A stretch of 45,447 bases of DNA from Selenomonas sp. AE3005 (GCF_905233635.1 NZ_CAJODG010000021.1:1-45447), one strand, 5' to 3'; positions 8,968 through 16,592 are shown, numbered from the stretch's first letter. Notes: generated by a model from the letters alone, not told the origin. Numbers and translations are program-made.

Positions 8968-9753
8968 TTACTGAATGTTATTATCGTGGAGTTTCTGGTA
9001 TTTCTGCTTTTCAAAGAAGTCATCAATGGCCGCAATGAGCTTGGGCCGTTCCATGGATTTTAAGAGGTAGCCGTCCGGTTTCAGCGCCAGTACCTTCATG
9101 ACGCTTTCCCTGTCCCCCTTGCCCGTGAGGAAAATAACCGGAATGGAGTCCACCTTGGTTTCGCTCCTAATCATTTCCAGCACCTGCGGGCCGGAGGTGA
9201 CCGGCATTTCGTAATCCAGCAGAATCAAATCCGGCCGGTTGTCAGCAATGTACATCAGTGCCTGCGCTCCCGAGGTCACAATGGTGACGCGGTACTTGGC
9301 TGACAGCCAGTCCTTGACCATTTTGAGGAAAGTGCCGTCATCGTCCACCAGCAGAATGCTTTTCCGTCTGGCCAAATCGTCATTTGCCGACAGCAGCCAT
9401 TCCACCTGCGCAACGAGTTTTTTCATATCAAAGGGCCGTTCAAAGGCGGCGGCCACCAGTGCCGCCGGTATAGACTTATGCACCGTTTCAATTTCCGTGG
9501 CCGTCCCCACCAGCACCAGCAGTTTATCCTCCTCGGTGCAAATATCCTTTAGATATACCAGGGCGCCTACAGCCTCGTCCACGTAATCCCCTAAGTACAT
9601 GACAAATAGTTCCGTTTCCCCTTTGTGGTGCTCAATAGCCTCCATATCCGGGTCAACTGCCACCACTTCATAACCGGCGTCAGTAAGATTTTTTTCAATG
9701 GTATTCAGCATGAAGGACTTGCCTTTGCGAATCAGTAAAATTTTCTTCTTCAT
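8968..9753 (-). CDS. Two-receiver response regulator, first receiver degenerate
   Basis: A 261-residue protein made of two CheY-like domains and no DNA-binding or enzymatic output domain. Residues 1-120 keep the receiver fold pattern but lack the acidic pair and an aligned phosphoacceptor (LFVMYLGDYV replaces the usual LxxLD). Residues 132-250 are a canonical receiver with Asp137/Asp138, phosphoacceptor Asp180 (LILLDYEMP), Thr210 and Lys232. It lies 32 nt upstream of the FIST hybrid kinase on the same strand. It may be the terminal phosphoacceptor or a phosphate sink for that kinase, acting by protein-protein contact. AGGAAGGATAGGAA precedes the ATG. The pairing is inferred from adjacency. 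Confidence 0.85.
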   Translation of the reverse strand: MKKKILLIRKGKSFMLNTIEKNLTDAGYEVVAVDPDMEAIEHHKGETELFVMYLGDYVDEAVGALVYLKDICTEEDKLLVLVGTATEIETVHKSIPAALVAAAFERPFDMKKLVAQVEWLLSANDDLARRKSILLVDDDGTFLKMVKDWLSAKYRVTIVTSGAQALMYIADNRPDLILLDYEMPVTSGPQVLEMIRSETKVDSIPVIFLTGKGDRESVMKVLALKPDGYLLKSMERPKLIAAIDDFFEKQKYQKLHDNNIQ

Positions 9754-9841
9754 CGTTCCTATCCTTCCTTCGTTCCGTTTTTAGCCTGCTTATTCTCATA
9801 ATTCGGCAGGAAAAATTTATTTTCCTGCCCTGCCGCCAGAT

Positions 9842-9879
9842 AAAAAAAAGCCCATCGACACTTTTGTCAAAGGACTTTT
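9842..9879 (-). terminator. Rho-independent terminator of the XRE/ImmA operon
   Basis: Minus strand: AAGTCC...GACA pairs with TGTC...GGGCTT around an AAAG loop, followed by eight T residues, about 45 nt after the small membrane protein stop. A second perfect hairpin, GGCAGGAAAA/TTTTCCTGCC, lies next to it at about 9804-9829. Confidence 0.8.
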
Positions 9880-9922
9880 CTTCTTACACTATATGATATT
9901 TCACAAGCCCAAACTCACCAAA

Positions 9923-10117
9923 CTAAGCGGCCAGCCTTTGCTTTTCCAAAGCCTGCTTTCTCTCCGCCCATCTTAAGCGCAGGTGCATTTTCTCCGTTCT
10001 CTGCTCATAACGGCGCAGGCGCTGTCCCTGCACAGCAATATAACACGACAGGCAAACTACCAAAAGAATAAGTGCAATATTTAAGATAACCTCAAAATTT
10101 ATGATAGCATTTAACAT
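9923..10117 (-). CDS. Small single-pass membrane protein, uncharacterised
   Basis: A 64-residue protein. Residues 8-28 form one hydrophobic segment (VILNIALILLVVCLSCYIAV), followed by a strongly basic, Arg/Gln-rich tail of about 35 residues likely to form a cytoplasmic helix. GGGAGG precedes the ATG. It is the third gene of an operon after an XRE regulator and an ImmA/IrrE peptidase, 27 nt behind the peptidase gene, and is followed by a strong terminator. I recognise no family. Its position suggests a target or effector controlled by the regulator pair, but that is inference only. Confidence 0.7.
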   Translation of the reverse strand: MLNAIINFEVILNIALILLVVCLSCYIAVQGQRLRRYEQRTEKMHLRLRWAERKQALEKQRLAA

Positions 10118-10144
10118 ATTTCCTGCCTCCCTATAAATAAATCA

Positions 10145-10666
10145 TCATACATGAATCCGGCGAAAGAACTGACTGTCACTGGCACCGCTGGGACGGATAT
10201 CATAACCAAGCTTAGCCATTTCCTGCAGCTTTACCAGGGCCAGGTTGATATTACAATTCATTTTTCTGGCCAGCGAAAACTCATCACAGCCTTCTTTTAT
10301 CTCCGCATATACTTCATCGCTGTCCATCAACAGATGGGCCGCAAAGGCATTAGCCTCATACTCCACCCGGCTGTTCAGCCGAAACAACTCGAACTCATGC
10401 AGCTGGGATTCCTTGGCCAAATCGCGGTGCAGCTGGTCATGGCCGATTTCATGCGCCAAAACCATATTCAGCCATATATCATCAAGATTGGAATTAAGAA
10501 AAATAAACCGGTTGCGCCACTTGCAAAAATACATACCTAAAAGATTGGTAAAATTATCATTATACAAAACCTTGATATTCAGTTCCCGGGCAATCCTCTG
10601 CATATCACGGGAACCGGCCAGCCGTACCAGCTCCTTGGCACGGCTGTGGCACCACTCTGCATTCAT
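10145..10666 (-). CDS. ImmA/IrrE family metallo-endopeptidase
   Basis: A 173-residue zinc peptidase of the COG2856 group. The zinc motif HEIGH lies at residues 72-76 and the third ligand is probably Glu104 in EYEANAFAAHLLM, as in ImmA and IrrE. Family members cleave XRE-type repressors to relieve repression under stress or during mobile-element induction. The XRE regulator gene is immediately upstream with a 10-nt gap, which is the usual substrate-protease arrangement. No integrase, transposase or phage gene is nearby, so this pair looks like a domesticated or stand-alone stress switch. Confidence 0.88.
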   Translation of the reverse strand: MNAEWCHSRAKELVRLAGSRDMQRIARELNIKVLYNDNFTNLLGMYFCKWRNRFIFLNSNLDDIWLNMVLAHEIGHDQLHRDLAKESQLHEFELFRLNSRVEYEANAFAAHLLMDSDEVYAEIKEGCDEFSLARKMNCNINLALVKLQEMAKLGYDIRPSGASDSQFFRRIHV

Positions 10667-10676
10667 TCACTCACCC

Positions 10677-11072
10677 CTAATCACTGCGCCTATACTTCCT
10701 ATTTTCCTTTTTTGCGAGCCAGTAAGCCTCCTGTAACGACTGCATAACCGCATCCCTGTCTTCCTCGGTCAGCTCCCCACCGGCAAATAATCCCGATAAT
10801 TCACTGACCAGGGCCGTCGCCTGTTTCATGCCCTTGGCTCCGTACTTTCTCCCCGCCTGACTGACAAAATCCTCATTTTCCGTGTACAGGTAATTGATAT
10901 CCACCCCGAAAACTTCGGCCAGCTGAGCATAACGCTCTCTGTACTTGGGATAGCGGCCATCATTTTCATAGGAAATATAAGTGCGTCTGGTAACGCCAAT
11001 GGCCTTGGCCACGGCCTCCTGGCTGAGGCCCTTTTGCCAGCGCAGCTGCCGGATTTTCTCTGCAAACTTCAT
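10677..11072 (-). CDS. XRE-family transcriptional regulator
   Basis: A 131-residue repressor-like protein. Residues 1-60 form a helix-turn-helix domain (LRWQKGLSQEAVAKAIGVTRR), with the family tail YLYTENEDF. Residues 70-131 are an acidic helical tail. I placed the start at the ATG at 11072, after AAGGAG and GGGAG; the open frame continues upstream to 11144 but only through promoter DNA. It heads the operon with the ImmA/IrrE peptidase. Palindromes TTACACacaaaGTGTAA and GTCAAAAATTTGAC overlap the -10 and -35 of its own promoter, which suggests autorepression that the peptidase could relieve. Confidence 0.88.
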   Translation of the reverse strand: MKFAEKIRQLRWQKGLSQEAVAKAIGVTRRTYISYENDGRYPKYRERYAQLAEVFGVDINYLYTENEDFVSQAGRKYGAKGMKQATALVSELSGLFAGGELTEEDRDAVMQSLQEAYWLAKKENRKYRRSD

Positions 11073-11100
11073 AGACTCCCAGCTCCTTTGTGAAATCAAC

Positions 11101-11139
11101 TTACACACAAAGTGTAACACATAGTCAAAAATTTGACAA
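11101..11139 (-). promoter_or_regulatory. Autoregulated promoter and operators of the XRE/ImmA operon
   Basis: Minus strand: TTGTCA (-35, 11134-11139), a 17-nt spacer and TACACT (-10, 11111-11116). The palindrome GTCAAAAATTTGAC (11124-11137) overlaps the -35 and spacer. The palindrome TTACAC-N5-GTGTAA (11101-11117) covers the -10. Both are good operator candidates for the adjacent XRE protein. Confidence 0.7.
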
Positions 11140-11164
11140 GTCATTTTTGTGACATTTACAAAAT

Positions 11165-11275
11165 ATAACGAGGCAAGAAAATGTCCCCCACCTCAGCAGG
11201 TGGGGGCACGAATACCAAAACAGGCGGCGAGCATATCTCCCGCCTCGTTGAAACGCCATGGAACAACGGCGTTAT
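11165..11275 (+). repeat. Family 1 MITE-like repeat, copy 3 (lacks arm 2 hairpin)
   Basis: A 111-bp copy with ends T-ATAACGAGG and GGCGTTAT-A. Arm 1 is complete, but arm 2 is shortened to AACGCCATGGAACAACGGCGTT: the AGTTTTGCC/GGCAAAACT hairpin has been lost exactly. It separates the divergent XRE operon and the membrane protein gene at 11374. Confidence 0.9.
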
Positions 11276-11308
11276 AATTGAGGCTGGCAAAACTAAAATT
11301 TATATTCA

Positions 11309-11345
11309 AAAAACCATCTCTATGATATACTAGAGATGGTTTTTT
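11309..11345. promoter_or_regulatory. Inverted repeat around an extended -10 upstream of the 11374 gene
   Basis: ACCATCTCTA (to 11322) is inverted as TAGAGATGGT, with A and T runs on either side. TGATATACT, a possible extended -10 (TATACT at 11326-11331), lies in the loop. The structure can be read either as an operator covering the promoter of the downstream gene or as a bidirectional terminator; the sequence does not decide which. Confidence 0.5.
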
Positions 11346-11373
11346 ATTATTTTTTCAGATAGGAGTTCTTTAT

Positions 11374-11700
11374 ATGTCCAAACAATACAAGAAATTGCAA
11401 AACAAACTGCATCCGAAGGCAGTAAAACAGGAATCACAGCCCAAGATTGGCCGCGACTACTTCCTGCTGATTATGATTTGTTTTACCTTCGTGATTGCCA
11501 TGTTTGGCTGGGAGCATTTTGACAATACCAACCGGGCCATGTACCTGCTGCTGACGCTGTCCCTGACTTTGACATATTTGTATCGTCATGCCAAGGTATC
11601 CGACAATGTCCGGGCTTACCTCAACAGCGCCAGCCTCGGCGCAATGGGACTGGCCGTAGCCATGTTCCTCATTTCTTTATACTACCAGTTCTTTGGCTGA
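11374..11700 (+). CDS. Small multi-pass membrane protein, uncharacterised
   Basis: A 108-residue protein. A basic N-terminal tail of about 27 residues is followed by three hydrophobic segments: near 28-46 (YFLLIMICFTFVIAMFG), 55-70 (AMYLLLTLSLTLTYLY) and 88-106 (GAMGLAVAMFLISLYYQF). AGGAG lies 9 nt before the ATG. It is monocistronic, with an inverted repeat over its likely promoter and a perfect bidirectional terminator directly behind it. I recognise no family, and no neighbour suggests a function. Confidence 0.75.
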   Translation: MSKQYKKLQNKLHPKAVKQESQPKIGRDYFLLIMICFTFVIAMFGWEHFDNTNRAMYLLLTLSLTLTYLYRHAKVSDNVRAYLNSASLGAMGLAVAMFLISLYYQFFG

Positions 11701-11730
11701 TTAAACCGCCCTTCGGGGCGGTTTAATTTT
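11701..11730. terminator. Bidirectional terminator
   Basis: Perfect stem TTAAACCGCCC-TTCG-GGGCGGTTTAA with A and T tracts on both sides, between convergent genes at 11374-11700 (+) and 11723-11911 (-). It starts directly after the plus-strand stop codon. Confidence 0.95.
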
Positions 11731-11911
11731 CTACCTTGCCCCGTACCATTTTTTCAAATTTCGTCCGGGGAATGAGAATGAGATGGCCGCAGCCCTGACA
11801 TTTCAGCCGGAAGTCCATGCCCGTCCGCAGGATTTCCCATTCATGACTGCCACAGGGGTGCTGTTTTTTCAGGCGTACGATGTCGCCCAGTTCATACGTT
11901 ATTTTGTCCAT
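11723..11911 (-). CDS. DUF951 family small protein
   Basis: A 62-residue protein matching the DUF951 pattern: VRLKKQHPCGSHEWEILR, then a CxxC zinc-binding-like pair (KCQGCGH) and IPRTKFEKM. The family is widespread in Firmicutes, often near ychF, and is thought to bind nucleic acid, but its role is unknown. The ATG at 11911 was chosen because AAGGAA precedes it and it matches the family N-terminus; the frame extends upstream to 12010 only by running through the divergent amidase gene. The gene is divergent from that amidase with a 30-bp shared promoter region. Confidence 0.85.
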   Translation of the reverse strand: MDKITYELGDIVRLKKQHPCGSHEWEILRTGMDFRLKCQGCGHLILIPRTKFEKMVRGKVEN

Positions 11912-11941
11912 ACGCTGTTCCTTTCTAAGGGAGGTTGACTT

Positions 11942-12724
11942 ATGAAAGCCGCGATTTTGCAAATGCAGGTTGTTTTGGGAGAGCCGGAGCAGAATATCGC
12001 CACCCTCCACCGCCTGGCAGCCCAGGCTATGGAAAAACGCCCCGATGTACTGCTGCTGCCGGAATTATGGCTGCAGGGCTTTTATCCCCAGCCCATTACG
12101 GATTACGCCGATGTGGAAGGGGAACAGGTGCAGTCACTTCTCAGCCGGCTTGCCCTGAATTATCAGGTAAACATCGTCGGCGGCACCGTAGCCCGTTCCC
12201 ACCAGGGACAGGTGTTTAATACCTGCTATGTATTTCAGCGCGACGGACAGTTGACAGCCAGCTACGACAAAACACATCTCTTTACTCCCGGCGGTGAACA
12301 CCAGGCCTTTACGCCCGGCAATAAACTCGTAACCTTTAATCTCGCCGGCACCAAATGCGGCGTAGCCGTCTGCTATGACCTGCGCTTTCCCGAACTATGC
12401 CGCAGTCTGGCCCTGTCGGATATACAAGTGCTGTTTATCCCGGCCGCCTGGCCGTTAAAACGCCTCCGTCACTGGCAGATACTGCTGCAAGCCCGCGCCA
12501 TTGAAAACCAAATATTTATCGCCGCCTGCAACGCCGCCGGCCATGACAGCAGCCAGCAACGGCTGGCCGGCCACTCCGCTATCATCGACCCATGGGGCGA
12601 AATTCTCACAGAGGCCGCCAGCGAAGAAACCATCCTGTACAGTTCCCTGGATTTAACCGCCCAAGCCGGCATAAAGAAAGCCCTTAACGTATTCCACGAC
12701 CGCCGGCCGCAGCTATATTTATAA
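11942..12724 (+). CDS. Nitrilase-superfamily amidohydrolase, omega-amidase-like
   Basis: A 260-residue cytoplasmic carbon-nitrogen hydrolase. The catalytic triad is Glu41 (LLPELW), Lys110 (YDKTHLF) and Cys144 (AVCYDLRFPE). Length and motifs are those of the Nit2/YafV omega-amidase and related aliphatic amidase group, which hydrolyse alpha-ketoglutaramate or similar amides; the true substrate cannot be told. AGGGAGG lies 6 nt before the ATG. It is divergent from the DUF951 gene. Its TAA stop lies inside the TATAACG end of an inverted family 1 repeat, so that insertion supplies or borders the stop codon. Confidence 0.88.
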   Translation: MKAAILQMQVVLGEPEQNIATLHRLAAQAMEKRPDVLLLPELWLQGFYPQPITDYADVEGEQVQSLLSRLALNYQVNIVGGTVARSHQGQVFNTCYVFQRDGQLTASYDKTHLFTPGGEHQAFTPGNKLVTFNLAGTKCGVAVCYDLRFPELCRSLALSDIQVLFIPAAWPLKRLRHWQILLQARAIENQIFIAACNAAGHDSSQQRLAGHSAIIDPWGEILTEAASEETILYSSLDLTAQAGIKKALNVFHDRRPQLYL

Positions 12725-12837
12725 CGCCGTTGTTCCAGTTTTGCCATAGGCAAAACTTCCTCTTGGCGTTTCAACGAGGCGGGAGATATGCTCGCCGCCT
12801 GTTTTGGTATTCGGGGGACATTTTCTTGCCTCGTTAT
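12721..12837 (-). repeat. Family 1 MITE-like repeat, copy 4 (inverted, lacks arm 1 hairpin)
   Basis: A 117-bp copy in the opposite orientation to all others, with ends T-ATAACGCCG and CTCGTTAT-A. Arm 2 with its GGCAAAACT hairpin is complete. Arm 1 has lost exactly the CCCCCACC/GGTGGGGG hairpin and reads GTCCCCCGAATACC. This complements copy 3, which lost the other hairpin. Confidence 0.92.
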
Positions 12838-12855
12838 AGGTAATGCAGCTTATAT

Positions 12856-12885
12856 AAAAAGACCGTTGGTTCAACGGTCTTTTTT
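12856..12885. terminator. Bidirectional terminator behind ychF
   Basis: GACCGTTG-GTT-CAACGGTC with AAAAA on the left and TTTTTT on the right. On the minus strand it ends the rpiB-glyA-upp-ychF operon. Confidence 0.92.
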
Positions 12886-12924
12886 AGCTGTTAAAATTCC
12901 TTCAACAACCCATTTTGTATTTGC

Positions 12925-14031
12925 TTATACATTAAAGCGGAAATTAACCACGTCACCGTCCTGCATGACGTAATCCTTGCCTTCCACACGCACCTGGCCT
13001 TTTTCCCGGGCAGCGGCCACACTGCCGTTGGCCACCAGGTCATCATAATTGACAATTTCCGCGCGGATAAAGCCACGCTCAAAGTCCGTGTGAATCTTGC
13101 CAGCGGCCTTCGGAGCCGTGGTGCCCTTGGTGATAGTCCAGGCACGGCATTCGTCAGGACCGGCGGTCAGGAAAGTCTGCAGTCCCAACAGGTCAAAAGC
13201 GGCTTTTATCAAACGGTCCAGACCGCTTTCCGTTTCGCCCAGGTCCTCCAGGAACGCCTTGGCCTCTTCCGGGTCAAGTTCAGCAATTTCCGCCTCCACA
13301 CGGGCAGAAATAGCCACTACCTCAGCATTTTCGGCCTTGGCAAATTCCTTAACCTTCTGCACATAGGCATTTTCCTCAAAAGCCGTAGCCACCTCATCTT
13401 CAGCTACATTAGCCACATAAAGGGTAGGCTTTAAGGTCAGCAGGTTGATGTCCTTAATCATTTCCAGGTCATCAGCGGAAAGTTCCACCTGCCGGGCCGG
13501 CTTGCCATTATCGAGGCTCTCTTTAATTCTGCGGAGGATTTCATCCTCTACCTTGGCCTCCTTATTGCCGGATTTGGCGATTTTGGCCAGACGCATAATA
13601 CGCTTTTCCACCACTTCGAGGTCAGCCAGACACAATTCCGTCTGAATGATGTCGATATCGCGGAGGGGGTCAACGCCGCCTTCCACATGGGTGATATTGG
13701 CATCGTCAAAGCAACGCACCACATGCGCCACAGCGTCCACCTGACGGATATGTTCGAGGAACTTGTTGCCCAGGCCTTCGCCATTGGCTGCGCCCTTAAC
13801 CAGGCCGGCAATATCCACAAAACGGACAGACGCCGGCGTGGTTTTCTTGGAATCATACATCTCATGCAGGACATTCAAGCGTTCATCAGGAACAGCTACC
13901 ACACCCACATTAGGTTCAATGGTGCAGAACGGGAAATTGGCCGCCTCTGCTCCGGCCTTAGTGATGGCATTAAAGAGGGTGCTCTTGCCCACGTTGGGCA
14001 GGCCCACAATACCTACTTCTAAATTACTCAA
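12925..14031 (-). CDS. ychF: YchF/OLA1-family nucleotide-binding protein
   Basis: A 368-residue Obg-related P-loop protein. G1 is GLPNVGKST at residues 10-18, and the G3 region reads DIAGLVKGA. The G4 position has NVAE (LYVANVAEDE) instead of NKxD, the change that gives YchF/OLA1 proteins ATP preference. The C-terminal TGS domain begins near GLQTFLTAGPDE. The family associates with ribosomes and modulates translation and stress responses. It is the last gene of the rpiB-glyA-upp-ychF operon, 20 nt behind upp, and is followed by a strong terminator. Confidence 0.95.
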   Translation of the reverse strand: MSNLEVGIVGLPNVGKSTLFNAITKAGAEAANFPFCTIEPNVGVVAVPDERLNVLHEMYDSKKTTPASVRFVDIAGLVKGAANGEGLGNKFLEHIRQVDAVAHVVRCFDDANITHVEGGVDPLRDIDIIQTELCLADLEVVEKRIMRLAKIAKSGNKEAKVEDEILRRIKESLDNGKPARQVELSADDLEMIKDINLLTLKPTLYVANVAEDEVATAFEENAYVQKVKEFAKAENAEVVAISARVEAEIAELDPEEAKAFLEDLGETESGLDRLIKAAFDLLGLQTFLTAGPDECRAWTITKGTTAPKAAGKIHTDFERGFIRAEIVNYDDLVANGSVAAAREKGQVRVEGKDYVMQDGDVVNFRFNV

Positions 14032-14051
14032 AATTACTTTCCACCTTTTTA

Positions 14052-14690
14052 TTACAGTGTGCCGAAAATTCTATCGCCTGCGTCACCGAGGCCCGGCACA
14101 ATATAGCCCTTTTCATTGAGCTTTTCATCAATAGCAGCCACATAAACAGGTACATCCGGATGAGCCTCGTTAATGGCCTTAATCCCCTCCGGTGCAGCCA
14201 CCAGACACATGAGCGTCAGGCTGGTCGCGCCCTTTTCTTTCAGCAGGGAGAGAGCTGCTGCTGCACTGCCGCCGGTTGCCAGCATGGGGTCAACTACAAT
14301 CAGCGTACGTTCGGCCACATCACCGGGCAGCTTGCAGTAGTATTCCACCGGTTTCAGCGTCTTGGGGTCACGATACATGCCCACATGACCTACACGCGCA
14401 GCCGGAATCATGTTGACTACGCCGTTCAGCATGCCCAGACCGGCACGCAGAATGGGAATTACGCCCACTTTTTTGCCGGACAGCACATTGGCTTTGCACT
14501 TAGCCACAGGAGTCTCAATTTCAATCTCCTTCAACGGGAAATCACGGGTGATTTCATAGGTCATGAGCATGGCAATTTCTTCCAACAGCTCACGGAAATC
14601 CTTCGTGCCCGTGTCCTTCTGGCGCATCATCGTGAGTTTATGCTGAATTAAGGGATGGTCAATCAAATTTACATTAAGCTTATCAGACAT
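14052..14690 (-). CDS. upp: Uracil phosphoribosyltransferase
   Basis: A 212-residue cytosolic salvage enzyme making UMP from uracil and PRPP. It shows HPLIQHKLTMMRQKDTGTKDFR, the family N-terminus, IPILRAGLGM, the PRPP loop VVDPMLATGGSA and the C-terminal uracil-site motif GLGDAGDRIFGT. Length is typical. It lies 12 nt behind glyA in the operon rpiB-glyA-upp-ychF, the same rpiB-glyA-upp order seen in many Firmicutes. Confidence 0.97.
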   Translation of the reverse strand: MSDKLNVNLIDHPLIQHKLTMMRQKDTGTKDFRELLEEIAMLMTYEITRDFPLKEIEIETPVAKCKANVLSGKKVGVIPILRAGLGMLNGVVNMIPAARVGHVGMYRDPKTLKPVEYYCKLPGDVAERTLIVVDPMLATGGSAAAALSLLKEKGATSLTLMCLVAAPEGIKAINEAHPDVPVYVAAIDEKLNEKGYIVPGLGDAGDRIFGTL

Positions 14691-14702
14691 TTTCTTTCTC
14701 CT

Positions 14703-15956
14703 TTACATCTCTGCATAAAGCGGATACTTTTTGCACAAAGCAGCTACACGCTGGCGTGCCTCTGCTTTCTTTTCCTCATTTTCCACATCGCTGAGAACAA
14801 GCGCGATGATTTTGCCGACTTCCTGCAAGTCAGCCTCTTTAAAGCCACGCGTAGTGAGGGCCGGCGTACCCAGGCGCAGACCGCTGGTCACGAAAGGTGA
14901 CAGCGGCTCAAAGGGAATGGTATTGCGGTTGGCGGTGATGTTCACTTCATCCAGCACCGTCTGCGCCACCTTGCCCGTAATGCCCTTATTCGTTAAATCC
15001 ACCAGCATCAGATGGTTGTCCGTACCGCCGGACACCAGACGGAAGCCCTCTTCCTGCAAGGTTTTTGCGAGGGCTGCCGCATTTTTAACCACCTGACGGG
15101 CATATTCCTTGAATTCCGGCTGCAAGGCCTCACCCAAAGCCACGGCCTTGGCCGCAATAACGTGCATCAGGGGGCCGCCCTGAATGCCGGGGAACACCGC
15201 CTTGTTGAACTGCTTGCCAAACTCGGCGTCACGGCACAGAATCATGCCGCCGCGCGGGCCACGCAAGGTCTTATGTGTAGTAGTGGTCACCACATCCGCA
15301 TAAGGAATGGGGCTCGGGTGCTCACCGGCGGCTACCAGCCCGGCAATATGGGCAATATCCACCATCAGATAAGCCCCCACGCCATGCGCAATTTCCGCCA
15401 GCCGTGGGAAATCCAGCGTACGGGCATAGGCCGAGGCCCCGGCCACAATGAGTTTCGGTTTGCATTCCTGCGCCTGCTTGGCCAAAGCATCATAGTCGAT
15501 GGTTTCCGTTTCCTTATCCACACCGTAAGGCACGATGTTAAAATACTTGCCGGACATATTGACCGGGGAACCATGCGTCAAGTGGCCGCCATCGTTGAGG
15601 TTCATGCCCATCACCGTGTCACCGGGCGAGAGCAGGGCAAAGAACACCGCCATATTGGCCTGGGCGCCGGAATGAGGCTGGACGTTGGCGTATTCCGCGC
15701 CAAACAATTTCTTGGCCCGGTCAATGGCCAGCTGTTCCACGACATCTACAAACTCGCAGCCACCGTAATAGCGTTTGCCAGGATAACCTTCGGCGTACTT
15801 GTTGGTCAGCACACTCCCCTGTGCAGCCAAAACCGCCGGGCTGACAATGTTTTCCGAGGCGATAAGCTCCAGTTTGTCGCGCTGGCGATTCAGCTCGTTA
15901 TCCAGCTCTTTTGCTACTTCGGGGTCAGACTGTTTCAGTACTTCCATAAGATTCAT
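14703..15956 (-). CDS. glyA: Serine hydroxymethyltransferase
   Basis: A 417-residue PLP enzyme interconverting serine and glycine with tetrahydrofolate, the main source of one-carbon units. The N-terminal LELIASENIVSP motif and the PLP-lysine motif TTTTHKTLRGPRGG (Lys229) are intact. The start at the ATG at 15956 has AAGGAGG at 7 nt; the frame runs upstream to 15989 without a ribosome binding site. It lies 87 nt behind rpiB. I examined that gap and saw no glycine- or folate-riboswitch-like structure. Confidence 0.97.
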   Translation of the reverse strand: MNLMEVLKQSDPEVAKELDNELNRQRDKLELIASENIVSPAVLAAQGSVLTNKYAEGYPGKRYYGGCEFVDVVEQLAIDRAKKLFGAEYANVQPHSGAQANMAVFFALLSPGDTVMGMNLNDGGHLTHGSPVNMSGKYFNIVPYGVDKETETIDYDALAKQAQECKPKLIVAGASAYARTLDFPRLAEIAHGVGAYLMVDIAHIAGLVAAGEHPSPIPYADVVTTTTHKTLRGPRGGMILCRDAEFGKQFNKAVFPGIQGGPLMHVIAAKAVALGEALQPEFKEYARQVVKNAAALAKTLQEEGFRLVSGGTDNHLMLVDLTNKGITGKVAQTVLDEVNITANRNTIPFEPLSPFVTSGLRLGTPALTTRGFKEADLQEVGKIIALVLSDVENEEKKAEARQRVAALCKKYPLYAEM

Positions 15957-16043
15957 GCAGATGCCTCCTTCGAGCCTCACAGGACTCAATTCAGAAAATA
16001 ACCTAAACCTACTTACTCACTACCTAACTTGCCTTGCTATTTT

Positions 16044-16484
16044 TTATTTTTCCAGTGCCATGATTTTATTTACCCGGCGCTCATGACGGCCGCCTTCAAA
16101 ATTCGTTTCCACGAATGCCCGGACGATTTCCCCGGCAGGGCCAAAGCCCGTAACCCGGCCGCCCATAGCCAGTACGTTGGCATTGTTGTGCTGACGGCAC
16201 ATCTTGGCCGAATACACATCATTGCACAGAGCACAGCGGATACCCTTAATCTTGTTGCTGGCAATGGAAATGCCAATGCCGGTGCCGCAAAGAACAATGC
16301 CTCTGTCAGCCTTGCCTGCCACTACATCACCACATACCTTTTCCGCAATGTCAGGATAATCAACCGATTCAGTCCCAAAGGTGCCGACATCAGTTACTTC
16401 GATGTCCCCGTATTCCTTGAGTACCATCTTCACTTCTTCCTTGAGCTGTACAGCACCATGGTCGCTGCCAATAGTAATTTTCAT
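16044..16484 (-). CDS. rpiB: Ribose 5-phosphate isomerase B
   Basis: A 146-residue isomerase of the RpiB/LacAB family. It has the N-terminal IGSDHGA motif (His9), catalytic Cys66 in VLCGTGIG and the basic substrate region CRQHNNANVLAMGGR. It interconverts ribose and ribulose 5-phosphates, supplying PRPP precursors that the downstream upp also uses. The ATG at 16484 is preferred, with AAAGGCGG upstream; a TTG two codons earlier is in frame. It is the first gene of the operon. Confidence 0.95.
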   Translation of the reverse strand: MKITIGSDHGAVQLKEEVKMVLKEYGDIEVTDVGTFGTESVDYPDIAEKVCGDVVAGKADRGIVLCGTGIGISIASNKIKGIRCALCNDVYSAKMCRQHNNANVLAMGGRVTGFGPAGEIVRAFVETNFEGGRHERRVNKIMALEK

Positions 16485-16536
16485 CAGCAATACCGCCTTT
16501 CTTACATACTATTGTACATTTTAGCACAACCAGAAG

Positions 16537-16563
16537 AAAAAGCATACCAAAAATTGATATGCT
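16537..16563 (-). terminator. Weak terminator behind glpK
   Basis: Minus strand: AGCATA pairs with TATGCT, followed by TTTTC, about 45 nt after the glpK stop. The stem is short and AT-rich, so it may be inefficient. Confidence 0.5.
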
Positions 16564-16592
16564 CATAACTTCTAAATGTGAAATTTTTCCGT

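Noticed and set aside
10145..11072. Prophage remnant based on the XRE/ImmA pair
   Set aside because: No integrase, terminase, structural or lysis genes and no attachment-site repeats are nearby.
15957..16043. Possible riboswitch between rpiB and glyA
   Set aside because: 87 nt with no stable stem arrangement or known glycine/folate riboswitch core.
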